A stretch of 14,662 bases of DNA from an uncultured Prevotella sp. (GCA_900770845.1 CAAGLS010000254.1:1-14662), one strand, 5' to 3'; shown: positions 6,227 to 12,867, counted from the stretch's first letter. Notes: a model not told the origin generated them from the sequence alone. A program made the numbers and translations.

Positions 6227-7840
6227 ATGAAAGCAATCAAGATATTCTGTCTTCTCCTTGGGGCGACGGCGCTTGCCTCCTGCCTCGACGAGAATCCCAA
6301 GGGACAGCTCGATGAGAAAGAGGCCTACGGCAGCGCGTCGAGCCTGTATATCAACGGAGTGGCCGCCCTCTACAACTATATTGGCGGAAACAGCGACAGC
6401 CAAGGACTGCAAGGCACCTTTCGGGGTGTCTACGACTACAACACCTTCACCACCGACGAGGCCATCATCCCCACCCGAGGGGGCGACTGGTATGACGGTG
6501 GCTTCTGGCAGAACCTCTACCTGCACAAATGGACGGCCAACGACGACGCGCTCTACAACACCTGGACCTATCTCTTCAAGGTGGTGGTGCTCTGCAACCG
6601 TTCGCTCTCCATCATCGACGCCCACAGTGACCTGCTCACGCAGGCGCAGCTCGCCCAATACAAGGCCGAGGTGAGGGCAGTGCGCGCGCTGTTCTATTAT
6701 GAGCTGCTCGACATGTTTGCACGCGTGCCCATCGACACGGCCTATTCCACTCCCTTGAGCGGCGTGAAGCCCGCCAAACGGTCGGAGGTGTTCCGCTTCG
6801 TGGTGAGGGAGCTGCAGGAGGTGGAGCCGCTGCTGCCCAACGAGCGCTCCAACATGCAGGGCAACTGTTATGGCCGCATCACGCGGCCGGTGGCTTGGTT
6901 CCTGTTGGCACGCCTGGCCCTCAACGCTGAGGTCTACAGCGACGACGACTGGACCGACGCCTCACGACCCTCGGGCAGCGACATCCATTTCACGGTCGAC
7001 GGCCGGAGCCTCAACGCTTGGAAGACCTGCGAGGCATACGTGGACAAGCTCACCCAGTTTGGCTACAGCCTGATGCCCGACTATGCCAGCAACTTTGCCG
7101 TGCAGAACGAGACATCGTCGGAGAACATCTTCACCATACCGATGGACAAGCAGCTCTACACCAATGTGTTCAAAAACCTCTTCCGCTCCCGCCACTACAA
7201 CCACGGAGGAGCCTACGGCATGGACGCGGAGAACGGCTCTTGCGCCACGCTCTCCACGGTAAGGGCCTACGGCTATGGCACCGAATCCGTGGACAGCCGT
7301 TGGGCCATCAACTTCTTTGCCGACACGCTGCGTGTGGACGGCAACGTGGTCCGCCTCGACGATGGAGAGCCGCTCGTCTATCGTCCGCTTGCCGTGGCGG
7401 TAGACTTGACGGGCAACGCCTACGAGAAGACTGGTGGCGCCAGGATGTCGAAGTATGAGATAGACCGGACGGCCTATAGCGACGGTCATCTTCAGAACAA
7501 CGACATTGTACTCTTCCGCTATGCCGATGCCCTGCTGATGAAGGCCGAGGCCAAGGTGCGCGACGGCGGGGACGGTTCAGCCGAACTCAACTTGGTGAGG
7601 GCGCGCGTGGGGATGCCCGCCCGCAAGGCTACATTGGCCAACATCCTTGAAGAGCGCCTGTTGGAGTTGATGTGGGAAGGTTGCCGCCGTCCCGACCTCA
7701 TCCGCTATGGACTCTTCAACCAGGCCTACGACATCCGTCCGCAAGTGGCTCATGAGCAGAACGGATTCACCACCGTGTTTCCCATCCCCTCCAAGGCCAT
7801 CAGTCTGAACAGGAGCCTGAGGCAGAATCCTGGTTACTGA
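6227..7840 (+). CDS. SusD/RagB-family outer-membrane substrate-binding lipoprotein
   Basis: The 537-residue protein starts with a lipoprotein signal, LLLGATALASC, giving a lipidated C19 followed by LDENPKGQL. The N-terminal SusD segment contains LYNYIGG, TDEAIIPTRGGDWYDGG and LHKWTANDDALYNTWTYLFK. The helical repeat core includes QYKAEVRAVRALFYYELLDMFARVPI. The C-terminal half ends with LFRYADALLMKAEAK, LNLVRARVGMP, ILEERLLELMWEGCRRPDLIRYG and TTVFPIPSKAISLNRSLRQNPGY, all standard for the family. It caps the SusC barrel and helps capture substrate. It starts 18 nt after susC and is surely co-transcribed. No glycoside hydrolase, lyase, sulfatase or sensor follows, so this pair is isolated from any complete utilisation locus in the window. 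Confidence 0.93.
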   Translation: MKAIKIFCLLLGATALASCLDENPKGQLDEKEAYGSASSLYINGVAALYNYIGGNSDSQGLQGTFRGVYDYNTFTTDEAIIPTRGGDWYDGGFWQNLYLHKWTANDDALYNTWTYLFKVVVLCNRSLSIIDAHSDLLTQAQLAQYKAEVRAVRALFYYELLDMFARVPIDTAYSTPLSGVKPAKRSEVFRFVVRELQEVEPLLPNERSNMQGNCYGRITRPVAWFLLARLALNAEVYSDDDWTDASRPSGSDIHFTVDGRSLNAWKTCEAYVDKLTQFGYSLMPDYASNFAVQNETSSENIFTIPMDKQLYTNVFKNLFRSRHYNHGGAYGMDAENGSCATLSTVRAYGYGTESVDSRWAINFFADTLRVDGNVVRLDDGEPLVYRPLAVAVDLTGNAYEKTGGARMSKYEIDRTAYSDGHLQNNDIVLFRYADALLMKAEAKVRDGGDGSAELNLVRARVGMPARKATLANILEERLLELMWEGCRRPDLIRYGLFNQAYDIRPQVAHEQNGFTTVFPIPSKAISLNRSLRQNPGY

Positions 7841-7847
7841 TTCCAGC

Positions 7848-7873
7848 AGCAGGAGCCGCGCCTTGTGCGCCCC
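7848..7873 (+). repeat. REP-like GC-rich repeat (degenerate)
   Basis: GCAGGAGCCGCGCCTTGTGCGCCCC, just after the susD stop, aligns with the 3266 repeat (GCAGG, GCCGYGCCTTGYGC, GCCCC). Its palindrome is imperfect. Confidence 0.4.
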
Positions 7874-7891
7874 AAAAAGACCCACCCCTAC

Positions 7892-7913
7892 CCCCTCCCT
7901 CCGAAGGGAGGGG
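7892..7913. repeat. perfect GC hairpin downstream of susD
   Basis: CCCCTCCCT (7892-7900) pairs with AGGGAGGGG (7905-7913) over a CCGA loop. It is 52 nt after the susD stop and is followed by AATAATC rather than a T-run, so it may stabilise the susCD message end or be another dispersed repeat rather than a classical terminator. Confidence 0.5.
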
Positions 7914-7950
7914 AATAATCACCCAAGAAGGAAGCGCGGGCATCCGCTTC

Positions 7951-7973
7951 AGGCCGCGCCTTGCGCGGAGGGC
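7951..7973 (+). repeat. REP-like palindromic repeat
   Basis: CCGCGC (7954-7959) pairs with GCGCGG (7963-7968) around CTT. The core GGCCGCGCCTTGCGCGG matches the other copies. Confidence 0.5.
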
Positions 7974-7979
7974 AAACTC

Positions 7980-8092
7980 TTCAAACTTTGGGTTGCTGGC
8001 ATTTGTCGACCAACTTGCTGACAAATGCCCACCAACTTGCTGACAAATGCCGACAAGGTTGTCGACAAATGTCAGCAACCCGAAGACTTGAA
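7980..8092. repeat. 113-nt hairpin with internal 22-nt direct repeats
   Basis: The arms 7990-8010 (GGGTTGCTGGCATTTGTCGAC, split at its midpoint by GGC/ATT) and 8061-8081 are inverted copies with one mismatch. Weaker pairing extends outward to TTCAA / TTGAA (7980-7984, 8088-8092) and inward to CTTG / CAAG. The loop holds two identical 20-nt copies of CCAACTTGCTGACAAATGCC at 8010-8029 and 8032-8051 (period 22), and a degenerate third unit follows. The word GACAAATG recurs three times and its complement once. There is no T-run after it. It could be a dispersed repeat, a structured RNA or a protein-binding cluster. Confidence 0.6.
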
Positions 8093-8147
8093 ATCCGCAA
8101 TCCAACAGAGGCTCCAGCAACCACAGGAGTGGGAGCTGTACCCGATT

Positions 8148-8175
8148 GCAGGAGGCCGTGCCTTGCGTCGGCCCT
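8148..8175 (+). repeat. REP-like palindromic repeat
   Basis: GCAGG-AGGCCGTGCCTTGCG-TCGGCCCT: GGCCG (8154-8158) pairs with CGGCC (8169-8173). It is the closest match to the minus-strand copy at 1059-1086. Confidence 0.5.
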
Positions 8176-8267
8176 AACAGGAGGAGGAAAATGCACCCGG
8201 CAATATTCGCTGAACAGTTGCAACCCATCCGCCTACACTTAAAAAATGCAAAGATTTAGCTTTATTT

Positions 8268-8298
8268 TTTGTACAAGAAGATTTATTAGCTATATTTG
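8268..8298 (+). promoter_or_regulatory. rsmI promoter, near-leaderless
   Basis: TTTG (8268-8271), a 19-nt spacer and TATATTTG (8291-8298) match the Bacteroidota primary promoter consensus exactly. The ATG of rsmI lies only 9 nt after the box, so the predicted transcript starts about 4-5 nt before the start codon. Confidence 0.72.
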
Positions 8299-8307
8299 CC
8301 AAGTATT

Positions 8308-9024
8308 ATGGGAACATTGTACATCGTGCCGACTCCGGTCGGCAATATGGAAGATATGACGCTTCGGGCCATTCGTGTGCTCAAGGAAGTGGACTTGATA
8401 CTCGCTGAGGACACACGCACCTCTGGGTTGCTGCTCAAGCACTTCGACATCAAGAACCATCTGATGTCTCACCACAAGTTCAATGAGCATGGCACTTCGG
8501 CGAGCATCGTGGAACGGCTGAAAGCTGGACAGGATGTGGCCCTCATCAGCGACGCGGGCACTCCCGGCATCAGCGACCCGGGCTTCTTCCTCTCGCGCGA
8601 GGCCTCCCGCGCCGGCATCGAGGTGGTCACCCTGCCCGGCGCCACGGCCTGCATCCCAGCCATCGTCTCCTCGGGATTGCCCTGCGACAGGTTCTGCTTC
8701 GAGGGATTCCTGCCGCAGAAGAAAGGGAGGCAAAGCCATTTGGAGTCCTTGCGGGGCGAGGCGCGCACGATGGTGTTCTATGAGTCGCCCTTCCGCTTGG
8801 TCAAGACGCTGCGCCAGTTGGGCGAGGTGTTCGGCTCCGACAGGCAGGTGAGCGTGGCGCGTGAGATTTCCAAGGTTCACGAGGAACACGTGCGGGGAAC
8901 GCTCGACGAGGTGGCGGCCCACTTCGAGACCACTCCGCCCAAAGGCGAGATCGTGATTGTGGTGGCAGGCGCCCCCAAGACCAAGGCAAAAAGCACTACC
9001 GGCGAGGGAGTGGAAGCCCCCTAA
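8308..9024 (+). CDS. rsmI: 16S rRNA (cytidine-1402 2'-O)-methyltransferase RsmI
   Basis: The 238-residue SAM-dependent enzyme of the tetrapyrrole-methylase fold methylates the 2'-O of C1402 in 16S rRNA, tuning the ribosomal P site. Diagnostic motifs are YIVPTPVGN (5-13), ILAEDTRTSGLLL (31-43), ISDAGTPGISDPG (80-92), TLPGATA (108-114), FEGFLP (131-136) and MVFYESPFRL. Length is close to the core family, with a short tail. A TTG at 8296 is in frame, but it lies inside the -7 promoter box, so the ATG at 8308 is the start. A lipoprotein gene follows after 45 nt on the same strand, with no terminator between them. Confidence 0.94.
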   Translation: MGTLYIVPTPVGNMEDMTLRAIRVLKEVDLILAEDTRTSGLLLKHFDIKNHLMSHHKFNEHGTSASIVERLKAGQDVALISDAGTPGISDPGFFLSREASRAGIEVVTLPGATACIPAIVSSGLPCDRFCFEGFLPQKKGRQSHLESLRGEARTMVFYESPFRLVKTLRQLGEVFGSDRQVSVAREISKVHEEHVRGTLDEVAAHFETTPPKGEIVIVVAGAPKTKAKSTTGEGVEAP

Positions 9025-9069
9025 CCAGTAGGTTACCAAATTATAAAAATTACTTAAAAAACATTTGAG

Positions 9070-9918
9070 ATGAAAAAGCTAATATTTTTCGCATGTCTGC
9101 TCGTCGTCTTCCTCGGGTCATGCAACAATAAGGAGGCGCAGCAAAGCCCCAATTCGGCTCAAACGGATTCACTCTCAAAAATCATTGAGCAGAAAGACAA
9201 CGAGTTGAATGATATGATGGGAACCCTCAATGAGATTCAGGAGGGCTTCCGTGAGATAAACGAGGCCGAGAACCGGGTCACCATTGCCAAGGACGGCGAG
9301 GGGACAAACAAGAAGGCGCAAATACGCGAGAACATCAAGTTCATTTCTGAGCGCATGGCCCGCAACCGCGAGCTGATAAAGAAACTGCAGGAGCAGCTCC
9401 GCACCAGCTCCATCAAGGGCGACCAGTTCAAGACCACCATCGACAACCTGACCAAACAGTTGCAGGAGAAGGACCAGCAGCTGCAGCAGCTGCGCGCCGA
9501 GCTCGACGCCAAGGACATCCATATCTCTGAGTTGGACGAGACCATCAACAACCTCAACACCGACGTGAGCAACCTCAAGACGGAGAGCGAGGACAAGAGC
9601 AAGACCATCAGCTCGCAGGACCGCCAGCTCAACACCGCCTGGTATGTGTTCGGCACCAAGAAGGAACTGCGCCAGCAGCGCATTTTGGAAGGCAGCAAGG
9701 TGATGCGCGGCAACTTCAACAAGAACTATTTCACGAAGATTGACATCCGCGACACCCGCGAGATAAAGCTCTATTCCAAGTCGGCCGAAATCAAGACCGT
9801 CCATCCCAGTGGGAGCTACACCTTGGAGCGCGACGCCAACAAGCAGTATGTGCTGCGCATCACAAATCCGCAGAACTTCTGGTCGACGAGCAAGTACCTC
9901 GTGATTGTAGTGAAGTGA
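9070..9918 (+). CDS. coiled-coil lipoprotein, Cbp1-like (putative collagen-binding adhesin family)
   Basis: The 282-residue protein has a lipoprotein signal, LLVVFLGSC, with lipidated C18. A long, charged coiled coil spans about residues 35-185, including EQKDNELNDMMGTLNEIQEGFREINEAE and LTKQLQEKDQQLQQLRAELDAKDIHISELDETINNLNTDV. A compact C-terminal domain follows (about 190-282) with NTAWYVFGTKKELR, NFNKNYFTKIDIR, SGSYTL and NPQNFWSTSKYLVIVVK. From memory, Bacteroidales proteins with this layout are annotated as the Cbp1 family, named for a Bacteroides fragilis collagen-binding protein; whether this one binds collagen is unknown. It shares an operon with rsmI (45-nt gap), and a strong terminator follows. 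An envelope structural role is the cautious alternative. Confidence 0.75.
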   Translation: MKKLIFFACLLVVFLGSCNNKEAQQSPNSAQTDSLSKIIEQKDNELNDMMGTLNEIQEGFREINEAENRVTIAKDGEGTNKKAQIRENIKFISERMARNRELIKKLQEQLRTSSIKGDQFKTTIDNLTKQLQEKDQQLQQLRAELDAKDIHISELDETINNLNTDVSNLKTESEDKSKTISSQDRQLNTAWYVFGTKKELRQQRILEGSKVMRGNFNKNYFTKIDIRDTREIKLYSKSAEIKTVHPSGSYTLERDANKQYVLRITNPQNFWSTSKYLVIVVK

Positions 9919-9959
9919 GAGAGAATACCTAAAGGCAAGTTGCCTTGGGCAATGAACAT

Positions 9960-10004
9960 AAAAGCTTGGCAGAGGGCGGTTATCCATGCTCTGCCAAGCT
10001 TTTT
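9960..10004 (+). terminator. rho-independent terminator after the lipoprotein gene
   Basis: AAAAGCTTGGCAGAG (9960-9974) pairs perfectly with CTCTGCCAAGCTTTT (9989-10003) over a 14-nt loop, ending in a T-run. It closes the rsmI-lipoprotein operon; the A-rich 5' side allows it to work from the minus strand too, although tadA is 160 nt away. Confidence 0.85.
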
Positions 10005-10132
10005 CGTTTCTTCCCGGCCATGACCTCACCAACCACAGTCCACAATCGGGGGGTTCGTGGCTTTATTTTTTATGATTATCCGCAAACATCCAACTGCGGC
10101 AGCTGCGCGGGGCTTCGCCGCCTTTGGGCGGA

Positions 10133-10188
10133 TGGGGCATTGTGGCCTTCTCTCCTTGAACGGGGCATTAAGGCCTTCTCTCCTTGAA
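10133..10188 (-). repeat. 28-nt tandem duplication across the tadA stop codon
   Basis: Two adjacent 28-nt units (10133-10160 and 10161-10188) agree at 25 positions and share GGCCTTCTCTCCTTGAA. The second unit contains the last tadA codons and the TAA; the first lies just past it. Because 28 is not a multiple of three, the extra copy is out of frame. It looks like a slippage duplication at the 3' end of tadA. Confidence 0.75.
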
Positions 10189-10608
10189 GAACCGTTGCAT
10201 CAGCCCACGGCATTCAGCCTCCATCACGCCCTTTTCCACCTCGCATTTGGGATGCAGGGCGTGGGGCGCGTAGAGGGTGTAGCCACGCTTCTCGTCGGCC
10301 GCCCCATACACAAGCCGCGAGAGTTGCGCCCAACCGATGGCCCCGGCGCACATCACGCAGGGCTCCACGGTGACGTAGAGCGTGCATCCCTGCAGGTATT
10401 TGCCGCCAAGGGCATTGGCGGCCGCGGTGATGGCTTGCATTTCGGCATGGGCGGTCACGTCGCGGAGCATTTCCGTGAGGTTGTGGCCACGGCTGATGAT
10501 GCGTCCGCGGCTCACCACCACGCACCCCACAGGCACCTCTCCGGCATCCATCGCAGCCTCGGCCTCGCGCAATGCCATTCGCATGAATTGGTTGTCTTCT
10601 TCTTTCAT
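10168..10608 (-). CDS. tadA: tRNA-specific adenosine deaminase TadA
   Basis: The 146-residue zinc enzyme converts adenosine 34 to inosine in the anticodon of tRNA-Arg(ACG), allowing wobble reading of CGN codons. The zinc/proton-shuttle motif HAE is at H54 and E56, and PCVMC supplies the other zinc ligands, C84 and C87. The N-terminal MRMALREAEAAMDAGEVPVGCVVV and the later GADEKRG-like AADEKRGYTLYA segment are also typical. The ATG at 10608 gives a full first helix; starting at M9 or M11 would remove part of it. It diverges from birA, and the start lies only 5 nt after its predicted -7 element, so the mRNA is predicted to be leaderless. The last codons lie inside a 28-nt duplication. Confidence 0.93.
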   Translation of the reverse strand: MKEEDNQFMRMALREAEAAMDAGEVPVGCVVVSRGRIISRGHNLTEMLRDVTAHAEMQAITAAANALGGKYLQGCTLYVTVEPCVMCAGAIGWAQLSRLVYGAADEKRGYTLYAPHALHPKCEVEKGVMEAECRGLMQRFFKERRP

Positions 10609-10613
10609 GCTTG

Positions 10614-10645
10614 CAAAAATACCACATTCATTTTGTTAATACAAA
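10614..10645 (-). promoter_or_regulatory. tadA promoter (leaderless)
   Basis: On the minus strand TTTG (10645-10642), a 20-nt spacer and TATTTTTG (10621-10614) match the consensus. Only CAAGC separates the box from the ATG, so transcription is expected to begin at or next to the A of the start codon. It overlaps the birA promoter by 14 bp (10632-10645). Confidence 0.7.
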
Positions 10646-10662
10646 TAAAAGTCGTATTTTTG
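10632..10662 (+). promoter_or_regulatory. birA promoter
   Basis: TTTG (10632-10635), a 19-nt spacer and TATTTTTG (10655-10662) match the consensus. The predicted leader is about 20 nt and begins around a five-codon-long ATGGCTAATCAATAA, which may be chance. The core overlaps that of tadA on the other strand. Confidence 0.7.
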
Positions 10663-10687
10663 CCTATGGCTAATCAATAATCTCGAA

Positions 10688-11461
10688 ATGGTTTCACTAA
10701 AATCAATGTTCAAGAGAAAGAAAGAGGACGCTTCGGTGCGCGTTCTCAGGCTTGAGGAAGTGGACAGCACCAACAGCTTCCTGCTCTCCCATCATCCCGC
10801 CGAGGGCGAGAAGATGACCGTGGCCGTGGCCGACTATCAGACTGCCGGCCGTGGACAGGGCGACAACAAGTGGGAGAGCGAGCGGGGCAAGAACCTCACC
10901 CTCTCCATCCTGCTCCATCCCGTGATGGTGCCGCTGCAGCGACAGTTCCTGCTGTCCATGATGGGAGGCGTCGCCCTGAAGATGGCGCTTGCCAACTACA
11001 CGGACGACATCACGCTGAAATGGCCCAACGATGTGTATTGGAAGGACAGCAAGCTCAGTGGCACGCTCATCGAGACTACGATAGCCGGCGGCCATATCAA
11101 CAACTGCGTGTTTGGAATCGGCCTCAACGTCAACCAGACCGAGTTCCACAGCGACGCGCCCAATCCCGTCTCGCTCATCCAGATTCTCGGCCATGAGGTG
11201 GACCGCGAGCGGCTCTTGAGGGAAATCATCAAGGCCTTCAAATATTGCTACTCACTGGTGGAGAATGGCGACTACACCGATGTGGCGGCACTCTATCACG
11301 ACTCGCTCTACCGCAAGCACGGCTTCCATGCCTACCGCGACAAGGACGGCGAGTTTGAGGCCGCCATCGTGGAGGTGGAGGACAATGGCCACCTCATTCT
11401 CCGCGACCATGAGGGCGCCATGCGTGAGTATGCCTTCAAGGAAGTCAGCTTCATTCCTTAA
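10688..11461 (+). CDS. birA: biotin--[acetyl-CoA-carboxylase] ligase, monofunctional
   Basis: The 257-residue enzyme activates biotin with ATP and attaches it to the lysine of biotin carboxyl carrier proteins. The biotinyl-AMP loop is GRGQG (54-58), followed by KW. The central motif is TLKWPNDVYWKDSKLSGTLIE, in which K122 matches the catalytic lysine of the family. GIGLNVNQ (143-150) and a C-terminal SH3-like domain (about 205-257) complete it. It lacks the N-terminal helix-turn-helix of E. coli BirA, so it is a ligase only and does not repress biotin genes. Its start could also be M7 without loss of motifs. It is divergent from tadA, with pyrH 172 nt downstream on the same strand. Confidence 0.93.
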   Translation: MVSLKSMFKRKKEDASVRVLRLEEVDSTNSFLLSHHPAEGEKMTVAVADYQTAGRGQGDNKWESERGKNLTLSILLHPVMVPLQRQFLLSMMGGVALKMALANYTDDITLKWPNDVYWKDSKLSGTLIETTIAGGHINNCVFGIGLNVNQTEFHSDAPNPVSLIQILGHEVDRERLLREIIKAFKYCYSLVENGDYTDVAALYHDSLYRKHGFHAYRDKDGEFEAAIVEVEDNGHLILRDHEGAMREYAFKEVSFIP

Positions 11462-11480
11462 CTCATCATTTGCAAGGTTG

Positions 11481-11570
11481 GCATGCCCCGCCGGCGAAAT
11501 ATCCGCGAATGTATGCCTCGCCGCGATATATCCGCAAAAGCATGGCCCCGCCGGCGATATAGCCGCGAAT
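11481..11570 (+). repeat. three tandem degenerate 29-31 nt repeats
   Basis: Units at 11481-11510, 11511-11539 and 11540-11570 share the pattern G-YATG, CCCCGCCGGCGA, TATCCGCGAA. Each carries a CGCCGGCG or related palindrome and an A/T core (ATAT). They fill the birA-pyrH gap. They are too few and too degenerate for a CRISPR and have no spacers. Confidence 0.6.
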
Positions 11571-11579
11571 GTTGTGTAT

Positions 11580-11598
11580 GTTGCCGTATCACGGCAAC
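11580..11598 (+). repeat. hairpin upstream of pyrH
   Basis: GTTGCCGT (11580-11587) pairs perfectly with ACGGCAAC (11591-11598) with a 3-nt loop. There is no T-run, so it is not a standard terminator; it lies 35 nt before the pyrH ATG and could be part of its leader. Confidence 0.45.
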
Positions 11599-11633
11599 CC
11601 CAAGCAGAAAAACTGAACAACAGCTAAATATTT

Positions 11634-12344
11634 ATGGCAAGATTTAAAAGAATACTGCTCAAGCTCTCCGGCGAGAGCCTCATGGGCAAGCAAAACTACG
11701 GGATCGACCCGGACAGGCTGGGCGACTACGCCCGCCAAATCAAGGAAGTGCACGACATGGGTGTGGAGATTGGCATCGTGATTGGCGGCGGCAACATCTT
11801 CCGCGGCCTCAGCGGCTCGCAGAAAGGCTTCGACCGCGTGAAAGGCGACCAGATGGGCATGTGCGCCACGGTAATCAACTCGCTGGCCTTGAGCTCCGCC
11901 CTCGGCGCCATCGGTGTGAGGACAAAGGTGATGACCGCCATCCGCATGGAACCCATCGGCGAGTTCTACAACAAGTGGAAAGCCATAGAGGCGCTTGAGG
12001 CTGGCTACATCTGCATCTTCTCCGCCGGAACGGGCAATCCCTACTTCACCACCGACACGGGCTCGTCGCTGCGCGGCATAGAGATTGAGGCCGACGTGAT
12101 GCTGAAGGGCACCCGCGTGGACGGCGTCTACACGGCCGACCCTGAGAAAGACCCCTCTGCGACGAAGTTTGAGGAAATCACCTTTGACGAGATCTACAAC
12201 CGCAACCTGCGCGTGATGGACCTCACCGCCACCACCATGTGCAAGGAAAACCACCTGCCCATCTATGTGTTCAACATGGACAAGGTGGGCAACCTGAAGA
12301 AGGTGATGGAGGGCGAGAACATCGGCACCCTCGTCCACGAGTAG
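11634..12344 (+). CDS. pyrH: uridylate (UMP) kinase
   Basis: The 236-residue bacterial UMP kinase of the amino-acid-kinase fold phosphorylates UMP to UDP in the cytoplasm, feeding all pyrimidine nucleotides. Motifs are LLKLSGESL (8-16), IGGGNIFRG (50-58), GDQMGMCATVINSLAL (71-86), FSAGTGNPYFTTDTGS (129-144), DVMLKGTRVDGVYTADP and the C-terminal NHLPIYVFNMDK. Length is normal for the family. It has no clear promoter of its own, so it may be read from birA through the tandem-repeat gap. The ATG follows TAAATATTT, with no purine-rich ribosome site, as often in this phylum. A strong terminator follows at 12374. Confidence 0.95.
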   Translation: MARFKRILLKLSGESLMGKQNYGIDPDRLGDYARQIKEVHDMGVEIGIVIGGGNIFRGLSGSQKGFDRVKGDQMGMCATVINSLALSSALGAIGVRTKVMTAIRMEPIGEFYNKWKAIEALEAGYICIFSAGTGNPYFTTDTGSSLRGIEIEADVMLKGTRVDGVYTADPEKDPSATKFEEITFDEIYNRNLRVMDLTATTMCKENHLPIYVFNMDKVGNLKKVMEGENIGTLVHE

Positions 12345-12373
12345 AAGAAAACGCCGCGGAGTGATGAAACCAT

Positions 12374-12414
12374 AAAGGGCGTAGCCACACAATGTCTTGT
12401 GGCTACGCCCTTTT
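12374..12414 (+). terminator. rho-independent terminator after pyrH
   Basis: AAAGGGCGTAGCCACA (12374-12389) pairs perfectly with TGTGGCTACGCCCTTT (12398-12413) over an 8-nt loop and runs into TTTT. It starts 29 nt after the pyrH stop. Confidence 0.88.
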
Positions 12415-12828
12415 CTGTGTGTCACGGGCACGCTCCAGCCCCATCTCTACGGGGAGGGCGCGGTGATGTCATTAGGCTTTGTAGCGGCTGACGGCGTATG
12501 GTTTCCTCACGGCGTCGTGGGCGGCGTTGTCGTAGTGGTGTTCCAACGGGCAGGGCGGCGTGTAGCCGTCTTGCGCGGCCAGCCAGAAGCGCTTGTTGTC
12601 GATGGGAGTCTGAACCCTCAATGCGGCGCTTCGTGGCTGGCCGCGAAATGCGGGTGGCGGTTTCGTCAGCAATCAAGACCCAAAGGAGGGGGGGGTGGAG
12701 GCAAGGATAAAGCCCGAGGCTTCGCCGATGCGGCTGGTGATTGGTGAGGATTCGTGTAGATTTGTGGAAGAAAAAACGACGATATTTTGGGTACATCTTA
12801 TTCAACACCCCAATTAATTTGGAAATTG
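12415..12828. other. non-coding stretch, possible gene remnant on minus strand
   Basis: No gene is recognised here. A minus-strand open frame (12672 to 12472) has a protein-like composition near its end (IDNKRFWLAAQDGYTPPCPLEHHYDN...YAVSRYKA). It opens directly after a TGA with only a TTG start, and upstream sequence is unlike a gene. It may be the 3' end of a decayed gene. A run of eight G (12688-12695) lies just upstream of it. CCCC-ATCTCTAC-GGGG near 12439-12454 can form a short stem. Confidence 0.35.
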
Positions 12829-12859
12829 TTTGTCGGGTACAATATTTTTATTAATTTTG
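12829..12859 (+). promoter_or_regulatory. promoter of the MFS transporter gene
   Basis: TTTG (12829-12832), a 19-nt spacer and TAATTTTG (12852-12859) match the Bacteroidota consensus. The predicted start is about 12864, leaving a leader of almost 100 nt. Confidence 0.75.
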
Positions 12860-12867
12860 CAGCCAAA

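Noticed and set aside
7961..8242. 93-codon plus-strand and 80-142-codon minus-strand frames after susD
   Set aside because: They translate the hairpin repeats and REP-like copies; repeated LSTNLLTNAHQLADK-type peptides come from the direct repeat.
11481..11570. possible CRISPR-like array between birA and pyrH
   Set aside because: Units are directly adjacent with no unique spacers, only three copies, and no cas genes.
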